NCBI RefSeq assembly: GCF_024699925.1
Contig: NZ_JAJOMX010000001.1
Coordinates: forward strand, 2,704,001-2,768,000
DNA from: Mesorhizobium sp. J428
GTDB lineage: Bacteria; Pseudomonadota; Alphaproteobacteria; Rhizobiales; Rhizobiaceae
Direction of reading: 5' to 3'
DNA length: 64,000 nt
Of the stretch, positions 41,177 through 49,940 are shown piece by piece. Made by a program: the position numbers and the translations under genes. Position 1 is the first letter of the stretch. Each line of letters starts with the position of its first letter. Under the pieces are notes generated by a model. The model searched no databases, was not told the DNA's origin, and saw only the letters and a program-made list of their open reading frames with translations.

Positions 41177-42328
41177 ATGACCTCCCGTGCGGCGGCCTAC
41201 GCGCTCCTCGTCGGCAATTTCCTGATCGGCATGTCCGTCGTGGCGCCGGCCGGCATGGTCGGCCCGCTGTCGGCCGACCTCGGCGTGTCTGTCACAAGTG
41301 CTGCCCTGCTTCTGACGTTCGGGGCGGTGGTGCTCTGCATCGGCTCGCCGCTCGCCGCCTGGGGCGGCGCGGCGATGGACCGACGGCTCCTGCTTTCTCT
41401 CTCGCTTGCCGGCCTGGCCCTCAGCCACGTGGCATCGGCGCTTGCGCCGAGCCTGGGCGGCCTCATGGCCGTGCGTATCGTCGGGATGGCGCTCGCAGCG
41501 GTCTACACGCCGCAGGCTGCCGGTGCGATCGCGATGATCGTGCCTGAGAAGGAGAGGGCGGGCGCGATTTCCTTCATCTTCGCGGGCTGGTCGCTCGCGG
41601 CGGCCGCCGGCCTCCCCATAGCGGCCTGGTTCGCCTCGGAACATGGCTGGCGCGGCGTGCATTGGGGGCTTGCGGCCATCGGTCTCGTGGCGGCCGCCGG
41701 CGTGGCGCTGTCGGTGCCGTCCGGACTGCGCGGCGCGGCGATGTCGCTTAAGAGCTGGGGCGCACTGTTCTCAAACAAGCTGATCCTCGTCCTTCTCTCG
41801 GCCACGATCCTTTCCTCCTGCGGCCAGTTCGTGGTTTTTCCCTTTTTCGGCCCGCTGCTCGGAGATCTCGCCGGCGCGACGCCGCCCCAGATCGCTATCG
41901 CCTTCGCGATGTTCGGCATCGCCGGCCTCATCGGCAATATCGCAGCGTCCCGGATCGTCGGTACGTTGGGCGGGGTCCGCACGTCGCTGTTCTTCTTCGC
42001 TGTGATGACGATCGGAGCCGCCTTATGGAGTGCGGCCGTGGGATCGATCGAATTCGTCTTCGCTGCTTCACTGGTCTGGGGCGCGGGCTTCATGGCCTCG
42101 AACTCGATGCAGCAGGCACGCCTTGCCGGCGCGGCGCCCGCACTTGCGGCGGCGGCGATCGCGCTCAACTCATCCTCGCTCTACATCGGCCAGGCCATTG
42201 GCTCGGCGCTCGGCGGCGTGATGTTCGACGCCGGACTCCATCGCGCCATGGGCTGGGCTGCAACCGCGGCACTGTTGCTTGCGTTCGCGACCGTCTGGTG
42301 GAGTGGACGGTTAGGCCGGGGCGCCTAG
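41177..42328 (+). CDS. MFS transporter (DHA1-like)
   Basis: A 383-residue major facilitator with twelve hydrophobic segments. The loop between helices 2 and 3 reads GSPLAAWGGAAMDRRLLL, a weak form of motif A, and helix 5 has the glycine-rich GWSLAAAAGLPIAAW of drug/H+ antiporters. ATG 41177. The 3' end overlaps the convergent glsA by 4 bp. Possible substrates: drugs, sugars or amino-acid metabolites; the sequence does not decide. Confidence 0.87.
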   Translation: MTSRAAAYALLVGNFLIGMSVVAPAGMVGPLSADLGVSVTSAALLLTFGAVVLCIGSPLAAWGGAAMDRRLLLSLSLAGLALSHVASALAPSLGGLMAVRIVGMALAAVYTPQAAGAIAMIVPEKERAGAISFIFAGWSLAAAAGLPIAAWFASEHGWRGVHWGLAAIGLVAAAGVALSVPSGLRGAAMSLKSWGALFSNKLILVLLSATILSSCGQFVVFPFFGPLLGDLAGATPPQIAIAFAMFGIAGLIGNIAASRIVGTLGGVRTSLFFFAVMTIGAALWSAAVGSIEFVFAASLVWGAGFMASNSMQQARLAGAAPALAAAAIALNSSSLYIGQAIGSALGGVMFDAGLHRAMGWAATAALLLAFATVWWSGRLGRGA

Positions 42329-43281
42329 CCGAACACCGACCATTCCATCTGCTCGGCCAGACGCTCCAGCGCCAGCATGCCGAGTACCGAATTGCCGTTG
42401 TCGTCGAGCCCGGGCGACCAGGTGGCGATCGAGGCCTTGCCCGGCGCAATGGCGAGGATACCGCCGCCGACGCCGCTCTTGGCAGGCAGGCCGGCGCGGA
42501 AGGCGAACTCGCCAGAGCCGTCGTACATGCCACAGGTCATCATCAGCGCGTTGACGCGCCGCGCAAGCCGCGCCTCGTCGTCCGATGCTCCCGACCGCCG
42601 GTCGCGCATCAGATAGCGGCCGGCGAGCGCCAGCTGGCGGCAATCGAGGCAGATCGCGCAGTTCTCGACATAGGCGCGCATGACGTCCTCGACCTTGCTC
42701 TCCAGATTCTTGTAACCCTTGGCCAGGCTGGCATGCGCCCTGTTGTGAAAACCCGCCGTCTCGCCATCCGCCTCGACTATCTCGGCCATGCGCCCGAGCT
42801 TTTCGCCGACCTCGTCCTCCAGCATGGCGCGAACGGTTTTATGCCCGCCGTGACCCCTTGGCCGGGTTAGGAGGGCATCGATCACAACCAGCGCGCCAGA
42901 ATTGATGTAGGGGTTGCGCGGGATGCCCTTGTGGCGCTCGAGGTCGACGATCGAGTTGAATGGATCGCCCGACGGCTCGCGGCCGACCCGCTTCAGGATC
43001 GTCTCGGTGTCGGCCCGGAGCGCGAGCGTGTAGGCGAAGACCTTGGAAATGCTCTGCAGCGGGAAGGGATGATCCGACTTCCCGCCGGTGGCCAGCGTGC
43101 CGTCCGCGGTCACGACGGCGATGCCGAATTCCCCGGTCTCGAATTCACCGATGCCTTCGACATGGCTCGCGGCCCTGCCGAAGGAATCCACCACCTTCAT
43201 CTGCGCGACGATGTCGTCGATCACGGACTGGAGGTCACGCACGCGACGGGCGCGTGCCGGCTTCTTCTGTTTCGCTGCCAT
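42325..43281 (-). CDS. glsA: glutaminase A
   Basis: Hydrolyses glutamine to glutamate and ammonia. Serine-dependent beta-lactamase-like fold: nucleophile Ser in FPLQSISKVFAYTLAL with the S-x-x-K pair, NPYINSGALVVIDAL near residue 125, and a C-terminal KSGVGGGILAI motif. 318 residues, typical of GlsA. Convergent with the MFS gene. Confidence 0.93.
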   Translation of the reverse strand: MAAKQKKPARARRVRDLQSVIDDIVAQMKVVDSFGRAASHVEGIGEFETGEFGIAVVTADGTLATGGKSDHPFPLQSISKVFAYTLALRADTETILKRVGREPSGDPFNSIVDLERHKGIPRNPYINSGALVVIDALLTRPRGHGGHKTVRAMLEDEVGEKLGRMAEIVEADGETAGFHNRAHASLAKGYKNLESKVEDVMRAYVENCAICLDCRQLALAGRYLMRDRRSGASDDEARLARRVNALMMTCGMYDGSGEFAFRAGLPAKSGVGGGILAIAPGKASIATWSPGLDDNGNSVLGMLALERLAEQMEWSVFG

Positions 43282-43378
43282 GTCATCCCCTCAGACTTCG
43301 CGCGCGACAACGCGCGAAGCGAATGAAGGATGCATATCAGCCTTGGGACGCCATCTTCTCGCGACGCGCCGTTTCAGC

Positions 43379-43999
43379 CTACGTCGGGGTCTCCAGCGCG
43401 AAGGAGGCCGTCTTCACGGGGCCGGCCGGTCGATAGGTTGCCGCGAGCACGCCTGAGGGTGTGACGCTGGAGTTGACGACGGCGAGCGCTCCAGGCCGTG
43501 CGCCGGTGCCGAAGAACTTCTTGCCACTGCCAAGGGTGAGGGGAAACACCAGCAGCGTCACTTCGTCCAGAAGCTCGTGCGCCAGCAGCGTCTGCACCAG
43601 CACGCTGCTTCCCTGGACGAGGAGGTCTGGCCCTTCCGTCTCCTTCAGCTTCCGCACCTCGGCCGCCGCATCGTGCAGCGCCGTCGAATTGGCCCACGAC
43701 AGCGGCACGCGCGACGACGTCGCCACGAATTTGCGGCAGGCGTTGAACTGCCGCGCGATCGGATCATCGTCGCCGATGTGCGGCCAGTGCGCTGCGAAGA
43801 TTTCGTAGGTCTTGCGTCCGAGCAGCAGATCATACGGCCGCGAGAAGACCCGGTCGATCACCTCTCCGAGCTCGTCGTGCCAGGAACCGGCGACCCAGCC
43901 GCCATGGGCAAAGCCTCCGGTCGGATCCTCCTCCGGCCCACCGGGCGCCTGCATGATCCCATCGAGAGAAACGAATGCGCTCGCGATCACCTTTCGCAT
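43379..43999 (-). CDS. dihydrofolate reductase family protein (RibD C-terminal fold)
   Basis: A 206-residue protein with the DHFR/RibD-C fold: RKVIASAFVSLDGIMQAPGG at the start, GRKTYEIFAAHWPHI near residue 60, and GSSVLVQTLLAHELLDEVTL for NADPH binding. Such proteins are common next to VOC and SRPBCC genes in soil bacteria; few have known substrates. Followed upstream on the same strand by a GST gene. Confidence 0.87.
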   Translation of the reverse strand: MRKVIASAFVSLDGIMQAPGGPEEDPTGGFAHGGWVAGSWHDELGEVIDRVFSRPYDLLLGRKTYEIFAAHWPHIGDDDPIARQFNACRKFVATSSRVPLSWANSTALHDAAAEVRKLKETEGPDLLVQGSSVLVQTLLAHELLDEVTLLVFPLTLGSGKKFFGTGARPGALAVVNSSVTPSGVLAATYRPAGPVKTASFALETPT

Positions 44000-44026
44000 G
44001 GTGGTATCCTCTTTTTCTTCGGAAAT

Positions 44027-44623
44027 TCAGTTGCCGAGAGCCTTAAGCCCCTCGGCCCTCAGGGCCGCCTGCACCGCGGGCCGTGCTTCAATCCGCTGCA
44101 CATACGGCGCGAACCGGTCGGAGACCTCCATCTTCGACATCTTTGCCCAGCGCAGCATCACGTAGAGAAAGGCGTCGGCGACCGAGAAATAGTCGCCGAG
44201 CAGATAGTCTCCCGCAAGACACCCGGCGAGATGGGCAAACCTGCCGGCGATCATGCCGCCTACCGCGGGCTTTTCAGCTTCGCCGACGAAGAAGAACAGG
44301 AATAGGAACGGCCGGTGCATCTCGGTCGAGATGAAGGTCAGCGCCTCGATCTGCCGGGTCCTCGGCATTCCGTTCCCCGGCCGCAACGCATCGGACTGTT
44401 GCGCCGCCCAATCGAGCAGCGCGACGTTCTCGGTCAGCATCGAGCCGTCGTCGAAGACAAGGGCGGGCACATAGCCCTTGGCATTGATCTCGGGGAACGG
44501 CCGGCCGCTTTTGGTGAGACGGGTCTGGACGTCGACTTCCTCGATCTCGAACTTCATCCCTGCCTCGCGCAGGGCGATGTGGGTGGCAAGCGAGCAGCCG
44601 TCGGCGAAGTAGTAGAGCTTCAC
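44027..44623 (-). CDS. glutathione S-transferase family protein
   Basis: A 198-residue GST of the beta-like group. N-terminus KLYYFADGCSLATHIALREA places a Cys where bacterial beta GSTs have their reactive cysteine (Cys9 or close). GYVPALVFDDGSMLTENVAL gives the cis-Pro and glutathione gamma-glutamyl contacts. The C-terminal domain has GDYFSVADAFLYVML. Its ATG overlaps the stop of the upstream SRPBCC gene by 4 bp. Confidence 0.9.
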   Translation of the reverse strand: MKLYYFADGCSLATHIALREAGMKFEIEEVDVQTRLTKSGRPFPEINAKGYVPALVFDDGSMLTENVALLDWAAQQSDALRPGNGMPRTRQIEALTFISTEMHRPFLFLFFFVGEAEKPAVGGMIAGRFAHLAGCLAGDYLLGDYFSVADAFLYVMLRWAKMSKMEVSDRFAPYVQRIEARPAVQAALRAEGLKALGN

Positions 44624-45108
44624 GACATCGTCTCCAGATGCTCGACAAGCTTGTCGAGCGATTCCGTCCAGCCTGCTTCATGGCCGTCACGCACCGCCGC
44701 GTTGCGGAAGTTGCCCTGGTGAAGGGTAAGCCTGGTCCTGCCGCCGGGCATCTCTTCGAAGCGGACGGTGACGGTCGTCAGCGGGCTGAGGCCGCCATTG
44801 TCCTCCCATCCGTCCTCCTCCCACTGGTGGGTGAAGGAGATGCGCTCGATGGGCGAGACGTCGACATAGGTGCCGCGCATGATGTAGCGCTGTCCGTCCT
44901 CACTCTGCATCACCACCCGGAATGATCCGCCGGTGGCAGCGGTGCCGCCCGTGGCCTCAGGGATGGTCATGCCGCGCGGGCAGCTCCATACCCTCATATG
45001 GTCCGGCTCCATCCACATCCGGAACACCAGCGCGCGCGGCGCGTCGTAGATGCGGGTGATCGTCAGTTCGTGGCCCGTATCGGGCTCGATCCTTTGCGCG
45101 AGCGGCAT
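44620..45108 (-). CDS. SRPBCC (AHSA1-like) domain protein
   Basis: A 162-residue AHSA1-type protein: ELTITRIYDAPRALVFRMWM, then the GMTIPEATGGTAATGGSFRV strand and the closing helix DGHEAGWTESLDKLVEHLET. Start ATG 45106-45108 has a strong AGGAG 8 bases upstream; the longer frame to 45141 does not. Part of a five-gene minus-strand operon headed by arsR at 46442. Confidence 0.87.
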   Translation of the reverse strand: MPLAQRIEPDTGHELTITRIYDAPRALVFRMWMEPDHMRVWSCPRGMTIPEATGGTAATGGSFRVVMQSEDGQRYIMRGTYVDVSPIERISFTHQWEEDGWEDNGGLSPLTTVTVRFEEMPGGRTRLTLHQGNFRNAAVRDGHEAGWTESLDKLVEHLETMS

Positions 45109-45141
45109 GGTTCTTCTCCTCGGTTCGGGTTTTGCCGGCAA

Positions 45142-45558
45142 TCACTCGGCCGGCGTCGGATCGACGCTCACCATCCACGGGATGCCGAAGCGGTCGACGC
45201 AGGCGCCGAAGCGCTCCGCCCAGAAGGTCTTCTCCAGCGGCATCTGCACCTCGCCACCGTCCGACAGCGCCGCGAAGAGCCGCTCCGCCTCGGCCACCGT
45301 CTCTACGCCGAGGTAGAGGTTGTAGCCCTCCGGCTTCTTGTACCAGTCCTTCGGCATGTCCGAGGCCATCACCACCGCGTCGCCGATCTTCAGCGAGGCA
45401 TGCATGACGTTGTCGGCGCGCGCCGGGTCGTATTCCTGGCCGGGAGGGGCGTCCTTGTTGGCCATCATGTCCTGGATCGTGCCGATGCCGAGCTTCTCGT
45501 AGAAGGCGAAGGCCTCGCGGCAGTTGCTGTCGAAGAAGATGTAGGTGCTGGTTTTCAT
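45142..45558 (-). CDS. VOC family protein, PhnB-like
   Basis: A 138-residue glyoxalase-fold protein of the PhnB/YdcJ-like group: TYIFFDSNCREAFAFYEKLGI at the start, the GVETVAEAERLFAALSDGGE middle, and WAERFGACVDRFGIPWMVSV at the end. The PhnB group binds ligands without clear catalytic metal residues. In the ArsR-SRPBCC operon context it may help handle a small organic molecule. Confidence 0.88.
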   Translation of the reverse strand: MKTSTYIFFDSNCREAFAFYEKLGIGTIQDMMANKDAPPGQEYDPARADNVMHASLKIGDAVVMASDMPKDWYKKPEGYNLYLGVETVAEAERLFAALSDGGEVQMPLEKTFWAERFGACVDRFGIPWMVSVDPTPAE

Positions 45559-45610
45559 CGCTGTTTTCCTCCTGTCCGGACAACGCGGCCGGACGTTGCG
45601 TGATTGCGGT

Positions 45611-46108
45611 TCAGATCGCCTTCAGGATGGCGGCCAGGCGCTCCAGGCTCTGGCTCCAGCCCTCCTCCATGCCGCCGACATGCGGCAGCATGAACGGCGC
45701 GGCATGGACCATCTTGGAATGCAGCGTCATCTCGGTGCGCTGGCCGCGCTCGGCGAGCGTGACGGTGTGCACGTTCTCGATGATGGTCGCCCCGTCCTCG
45801 TTGGACAGGCTGGTCACGAAGACGATGCGGGTCGGTTCCTCGATCTCGACAAAGTGGCCGCCCATCGGCTGGATCGAGCCGTCCGGCGCCTGCATGTGGA
45901 CATGGAACCTGCCGCCGGGGCGTGGCTCGATCGCTGTGAAGGGGTTGGAGAAGCCGTGCGGGCCCCACCACGCCGCGACATGGGCGGGGTCGGTCCATGC
46001 CTTGAAGACCAGCGCGATCGGCGCATCGAAGACGCGCCTGAAGGTGAGGTCGGGCAGTTGCACGGGTACGGCACCGCCAGCGCCGGCGACATCAATGTTT
46101 GCTTCCAT
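45611..46108 (-). CDS. SRPBCC (AHSA1-like) domain protein
   Basis: A 165-residue protein: LTFRRVFDAPIALVFKAWTDPAHVAAWWGPHGF, a classic AHSA1 start (quoted in part: VFDAPIALVFKAW), then HFVEIEEPTRIVFVTSL and the C-terminal EEGWSQSLERLAAIL helix. It overlaps the arsR gene by 17 bp. Three SRPBCC genes in two ArsR operons within 12 kb suggest duplication. Confidence 0.88.
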   Translation of the reverse strand: MEANIDVAGAGGAVPVQLPDLTFRRVFDAPIALVFKAWTDPAHVAAWWGPHGFSNPFTAIEPRPGGRFHVHMQAPDGSIQPMGGHFVEIEEPTRIVFVTSLSNEDGATIIENVHTVTLAERGQRTEMTLHSKMVHAAPFMLPHVGGMEEGWSQSLERLAAILKAI

Positions 46109-46442
46109 CGGGATCTCCTGCCTGCAGCTTGGTGAGATAGGCGTCGAGGCGGTCGAGGCTCTCCTCCCAGAACCGCCTGTAGTGGTCGATCCAGCCGGCC
46201 GCGTCCTTGAGCGGCGCCGGGTCGAGCCTGACCGGCCGCCATTGCGCCGAGCGCCCCCGGCTCACGAGGCCCGCCTTCTCCAGCACCTTGAGATGCTTGG
46301 AGACGGCCGGGAGGCTCATCGAGAAGGGTTCGGCGATCTCCGTCACCGACGCCTCGCCATGTGCGAGCCGGGCGAGGATGGCCCGCCGCGTCGGGTCCGC
46401 AAGCGCGGCGAAGGTAGCGGAGAGGTGGTCTGTTTCAGGCAT
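46092..46442 (-). CDS. ArsR family repressor heading the SRPBCC/VOC/GST/DHFR operon
   Basis: A 116-residue winged-helix regulator: ALADPTRRAILARLAHGEAS, recognition part SMSLPAVSKHLKVLEKAGLV, wing RGRSAQWRPVRLD and a C-terminal dimer helix. No metal-binding CxC. Similar throughout to the ArsR at 35533 and likewise followed by an SRPBCC gene. ATG 46440-46442; a 34-bp dyad starts 4 bp upstream. The operon probably runs through five more genes to the DHFR-family gene. Confidence 0.9.
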   Translation of the reverse strand: MPETDHLSATFAALADPTRRAILARLAHGEASVTEIAEPFSMSLPAVSKHLKVLEKAGLVSRGRSAQWRPVRLDPAPLKDAAGWIDHYRRFWEESLDRLDAYLTKLQAGDPDGSKH

Positions 46443-46445
46443 GTA

Positions 46446-46479
46446 TTTAGCCGATAAGTTAATTATCCTTTCGGTTAAA
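46446..46479. promoter_or_regulatory. 34-bp imperfect dyad before the second arsR
   Basis: The two 17-base halves, each starting TTTA(G/A)CCGA when read inward, agree at 13 of 17 positions and meet at TTAATTA. The dyad lies 4 bp before the arsR start codon, a usual place for autorepression. It differs from the AACC-N4-GGTT sites of the other ArsR, so the two repressors probably have distinct specificities. Symmetry seen; function inferred. Confidence 0.5.
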
Positions 46480-46568
46480 TAAAGCGAGGCCTCCCGAGAG
46501 TCAACAGTTGTTCGCAAATGCGCTGGAGCGATTGACGGAGGCGCGCGTGTGCAGGATAGACGGGCATC

Positions 46569-47030
46569 ATGTCCAGCGCTCCCGTCCTTCCGATCGTTCG
46601 CCTTCCCCACTCGGCCGGCCTCGACCTGCCGGCTTATGAGACCGAGGGTGCGGCGGGGATGGACCTGCGCGCCGCGGTCGCCGCGGACCGGCCGCTGATC
46701 CTGCTGCCCGGCCGGCGCGCCCTGGTGCCGACCGGACTGATCTTCGAGCTTCCTGACGGCTATGAGGGGCAGGTGCGGCCGCGCTCGGGCCTCGCCTTCA
46801 AGCATGGCGTCACCTGCCTCAACACGCCCGGCACGATCGACAGCGACTATCGCGGCGAGGTGAAGGTGCTGCTGGTCAATCTCGGCGACGAGGAGTTCGA
46901 GGTGACGCGCGGCATGCGCATCGCGCAGCTGGTCGTGGCGCCGGTCACGCGCGTGCGCGTCGAGGAGCATAGCCTCGCCGGCGAGACCGCGCGCGGCGCG
47001 GGCGGTTTCGGATCGACCGGAACCTCGTGA
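46569..47030 (+). CDS. dut: dUTP diphosphatase
   Basis: Hydrolyses dUTP to dUMP, keeping uracil out of DNA and supplying thymidylate synthesis. Trimeric form, 153 residues with motifs 1-5 visible: [39 protein letters not shown] and the Gly-rich [10 protein letters not shown]. Stop overlaps the HAD gene. Separated from coaBC by 13 kb here, whereas the two are neighbours in many alphaproteobacteria. Confidence 0.95.
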   Translation: MSSAPVLPIVRLPHSAGLDLPAYETEGAAGMDLRAAVAADRPLILLPGRRALVPTGLIFELPDGYEGQVRPRSGLAFKHGVTCLNTPGTIDSDYRGEVKVLLVNLGDEEFEVTRGMRIAQLVVAPVTRVRVEEHSLAGETARGAGGFGSTGTS

Positions 47031-47680
47031 CACCCGGCCTCGTCATCTTCGACTGCGACGGCGTGCTGGTCGATTCCGAGCGGCTCGGCAACCAGCGGCT
47101 CTCGCAGATGCTGACAGAGGCCGGCTTTCCGATCTCCTATGAGGACTGCCGCCGCACCTTCGTCGGTAAGCCGATGGCGGCGGTGCAGGCGCATGTCGAG
47201 GCGACGGGCGTCATGCTCGGAGCCGACTTCGTGCAGCGCTGGAACGACGGCCTGCCGGACATCTTCAGGAACGGCCTTGACCCGATCCGCCATGTCGGCG
47301 AGGCGGTCCAGGCGATCGCGTCGGCCGGCATTCCCTTCTGCATCGCCTCCTCCGGGCAGCTGACGAAGATGCGGTTGACGCTCGGCTTGACCGGGCTGCT
47401 GCCCTATTTCGAGCAGTCGCTGTTCAGCGTCAGCATGGTCTCGCGCGGAAAACCCTTCCCCGATCTCTTTCTGCATGCAGCACAGGCTATGGGTCATGCG
47501 CCGGAGGCCTGCGTGGTCGTGGAGGATTCCGTCGCCGGCGTGACCGCGGCGCGGGCGGCCGGCATGCGCGCGCTCGCCTATGCGGGCGATCCGGAAGCCG
47601 AGCGCGAGGGCCTTGCCCAGGCCGGCGGAGAACTGTTCGACGACATGCGGGCTCTTCCGCGGCTGATCGGGATCGCCTGA
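47027..47680 (+). CDS. HAD-superfamily phosphatase (beta-phosphoglucomutase-like)
   Basis: A 217-residue HAD hydrolase with a helical cap. Motif [12 protein letters not shown] near residue 8 (nucleophile Asp), motif II CIASSGQ, motif III Lys in [10 protein letters not shown] and motif [18 protein letters not shown] 47027 overlaps the dut stop by 4 bp. Close in form to YieH-type sugar- or nucleotide-phosphatases; the link with dut hints at nucleotide house-cleaning, but this is inference. Confidence 0.88.
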   Translation: MTPGLVIFDCDGVLVDSERLGNQRLSQMLTEAGFPISYEDCRRTFVGKPMAAVQAHVEATGVMLGADFVQRWNDGLPDIFRNGLDPIRHVGEAVQAIASAGIPFCIASSGQLTKMRLTLGLTGLLPYFEQSLFSVSMVSRGKPFPDLFLHAAQAMGHAPEACVVVEDSVAGVTAARAAGMRALAYAGDPEAEREGLAQAGGELFDDMRALPRLIGIA

Positions 47681-47909
47681 CCGACCAGTTTCCTCTGCGG
47701 GAAGCGCCTCTCGCGAAACCATATCTCCGCTCCGGCGTTCAAGCTGCACCAGCCACGGGTTCGGCCGCCGAGTTGCGGATCAGTCTCGCGGCCGGACGGG
47801 GCGGCGCTGGCGCCTTCCATGGCAGCCGCGCCGCCCTTGCCATGCCCGACACTCCTTCTTATGTCGATCGCGCATCCGGTCCGGACGCCCAGGGTGAAGG
47901 AGATCGACA

Positions 47910-48647
47910 ATGATCGTCGAAGCCGCGCAGGCCGCCGCGAGCCGCATCTTCTCGCGGCCGTTCCGGTCGGTCCTGCTGAAGTCGATCGGGCTGACGCTGC
48001 TGATCCTCATCGGCGTCTGGTTCGGGCTGCAGAACCTGTTCGATGCCCTTGCCATGCCATGGATCGATGCGCTGCTGCCCGGCTTTTCTGCCTGGGCGGG
48101 CTGGCTGGGCCTGATCGCGGCTATCGCGGCCGGCATCGGTTTTGCCATTGCGCTCGCGCTGCTGATAGCGCCCGTGACGGCCCTGGTCGCCGGCCTGTTT
48201 CTCGACGACATCGCCGAAGTGGTGGAGCGGGAGGACTTTCCGGCCGATCCGCCCGGCACCGCCGTGCCGCCGCTGCGCTCGCTCGTCCTGTCGCTGAAAT
48301 TCGTCGGCATCGTCATCCTCGGCAACATCGTGGCGCTGTTCCTCCTGCTGATCCCGGGCGTGAACGTCGCGGCCTTCTTCGTGGTCAACGGCTATCTGCT
48401 CGGGCGCGAATATTTCGAGTTCGCGGCGATGCGGTTCCGGCCGGAGGCGGAGGCCAAGGCGCTGCGCAGCCGCAATAGCGGCACGATCTTCCTTGCCGGC
48501 CTGGTCATTGCTGGGTTCCTCGCCATTCCGCTGCTGAACCTCGCCACGCCGCTCTTCGCGGCGGCGATGATGGTGCATCTGCACAAGGCGATTTCAGCCC
48601 GCGAGGACGGCAAGGGATTTTCGGTCGACAAGCGACAGGCAATGTGA
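47910..48647 (+). CDS. EI24/CysZ-like membrane protein
   Basis: A 245-residue protein of the EI24 domain family (sulfate transporter CysZ group). Four to six hydrophobic segments, with RPFRSVLLKSIGLTLLILIG and the conserved LLIPGVNVAAFFVVNGYLLG followed by REYFEF. A good aaggag ribosome site precedes ATG 47910. CysZ itself carries sulfate in E. coli; the role of alphaproteobacterial homologues is untested. Confidence 0.85.
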   Translation: MIVEAAQAAASRIFSRPFRSVLLKSIGLTLLILIGVWFGLQNLFDALAMPWIDALLPGFSAWAGWLGLIAAIAAGIGFAIALALLIAPVTALVAGLFLDDIAEVVEREDFPADPPGTAVPPLRSLVLSLKFVGIVILGNIVALFLLLIPGVNVAAFFVVNGYLLGREYFEFAAMRFRPEAEAKALRSRNSGTIFLAGLVIAGFLAIPLLNLATPLFAAAMMVHLHKAISAREDGKGFSVDKRQAM

Positions 48648-48686
48648 GAGTTTAACTTTACACTGTAAACATTCGGATGCCAGCCC

Positions 48687-49136
48687 GTGATGACCGATTT
48701 CGTCCTAGCCTCGCTCCACCATGTGCTGATCTTCCTCTTGATGGCAGCGCTTGCCGCCGAGCTGGTGATGGTGCGGCCCGGCCTCGCGGGCGCGCTGGTC
48801 GGTCGCATCAGCCGCATCGACGGGGTCTACGGCGCCCTGTCGCTGGCGGTCATCGTCGTCGGCGTGTCGCGGCTGATCTGGGGTGCGAAGGGCTGGGAAG
48901 CCTATTCAGGCAATGTCTGGTTCTGGCACAAGATGGCAGCCTTCCTCCTGGTCGGCCTCCTGTCCATCGCGCCGACGATCCGCTTCACACGCTGGCGCAA
49001 GGCGGCAGCAGTCGACCCGAACTATGTCGTGCCCGACATGGAAGTGCGCGGCGTCCGCCGCTTCATGCATGCCGAGGCGGCGATCTTCCTGCTGATCCCC
49101 ATCTTCGCGGCCGCGATGGCGCGCTACGGCTACTGA
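48687..49136 (+). CDS. DUF2214 family membrane protein
   Basis: A 149-residue protein with four hydrophobic segments: FVLASLHHVLIFLLMAALAA, a DGVYGALSLAVIVVGVSRLI segment, FWHKMAAFLLVGLLSIAPT and a final helix. Conserved histidines (LHH and WHK) suggest a buried ligand, perhaps haem, but that is a guess. Overlaps the convergent nth gene by 7 bp. Confidence 0.82.
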   Translation: MMTDFVLASLHHVLIFLLMAALAAELVMVRPGLAGALVGRISRIDGVYGALSLAVIVVGVSRLIWGAKGWEAYSGNVWFWHKMAAFLLVGLLSIAPTIRFTRWRKAAAVDPNYVVPDMEVRGVRRFMHAEAAIFLLIPIFAAAMARYGY

Positions 49137-49918
49137 TCGAGGTTCGGCGCCTCGTCCAGTTCCTCGAGCGGCACCAGCGGCGCCGGAACGTCGGTCGTCT
49201 TCTCCGGCGACTTGCAGATGTCGGCGATCACGCAGCGCCAGCATTCCGGCTTGCGCGCCTTGCACACATAGCGGCCGTGCAGGATCAGCCAGTGGTGAGC
49301 GTGGCGCATGTATTCCGACGGGATGATGCGGACGAGCGTGTCTTCCACCTGTTCCGGCGTCTTGCCCGGCGCGAGCCTGATCCGGTTGCCGATCCGGAAG
49401 ATGTGCGTGTCGACCGCCATGGTCGGCTGGCCGAAGGCCATGTTCAGCACCACGTTCGCGGTCTTGCGGCCGACGCCGGGAAGCTTTGTCAGCTCGTCGC
49501 GATCTCCGGGCACCTCGCCGCCGTAGTCGCGGATCAGCGCCTGCGACAGGGCGATGACGTTCTTGGCCTTGTTGCGCCACAGGCCGATGGTGCGGATGTA
49601 ATCGCCGACCTTGTCCTCGCCGAGATCGAGCATCTTCTTTGGCGTGTCGGCGATGGCGAACAGCGCTCGCGTCGCCTTGTTCACGCCCGCATCCGTCGCC
49701 TGGGCCGACAGCACGACGGCTACCAGCAGGGTGAAGGCGTTGACGTGCTCCAACTCGCCCTTGGGCTCGGGCCGCTGGATGGAAAAGCGGCGGAAGATCT
49801 CGGTGATCTCGGCGTGCGAATAGGCGGAACGACCCGCCGGCTTTCGCTTGGCCCGCGCTCCCGCGGATGTGACCTTCACGGCCGGATCGGCAGCGATTTT
49901 CGACTTCAGTTTTGCCAT
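49130..49918 (-). CDS. nth: endonuclease III
   Basis: Base-excision repair glycosylase/lyase for oxidised pyrimidines. Helix-hairpin-helix LPGVGRKTANVVLNM with the catalytic Lys, then Asp in MAVDTHIFRIGNR. The [4Fe-4S] loop is complete: C-x6-C-x2-C-x5-C within KARKPECWRCVIADIC. ATG 49916-49918 gives 262 residues with a basic N-terminal tail; the longer frame to 50029 overlaps the divergent DUF2244 gene. Confidence 0.95.
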   Translation of the reverse strand: MAKLKSKIAADPAVKVTSAGARAKRKPAGRSAYSHAEITEIFRRFSIQRPEPKGELEHVNAFTLLVAVVLSAQATDAGVNKATRALFAIADTPKKMLDLGEDKVGDYIRTIGLWRNKAKNVIALSQALIRDYGGEVPGDRDELTKLPGVGRKTANVVLNMAFGQPTMAVDTHIFRIGNRIRLAPGKTPEQVEDTLVRIIPSEYMRHAHHWLILHGRYVCKARKPECWRCVIADICKSPEKTTDVPAPLVPLEELDEAPNLDQ

Positions 49919-49940
49919 CGTCCTCCTATAGTTGGAGCCG

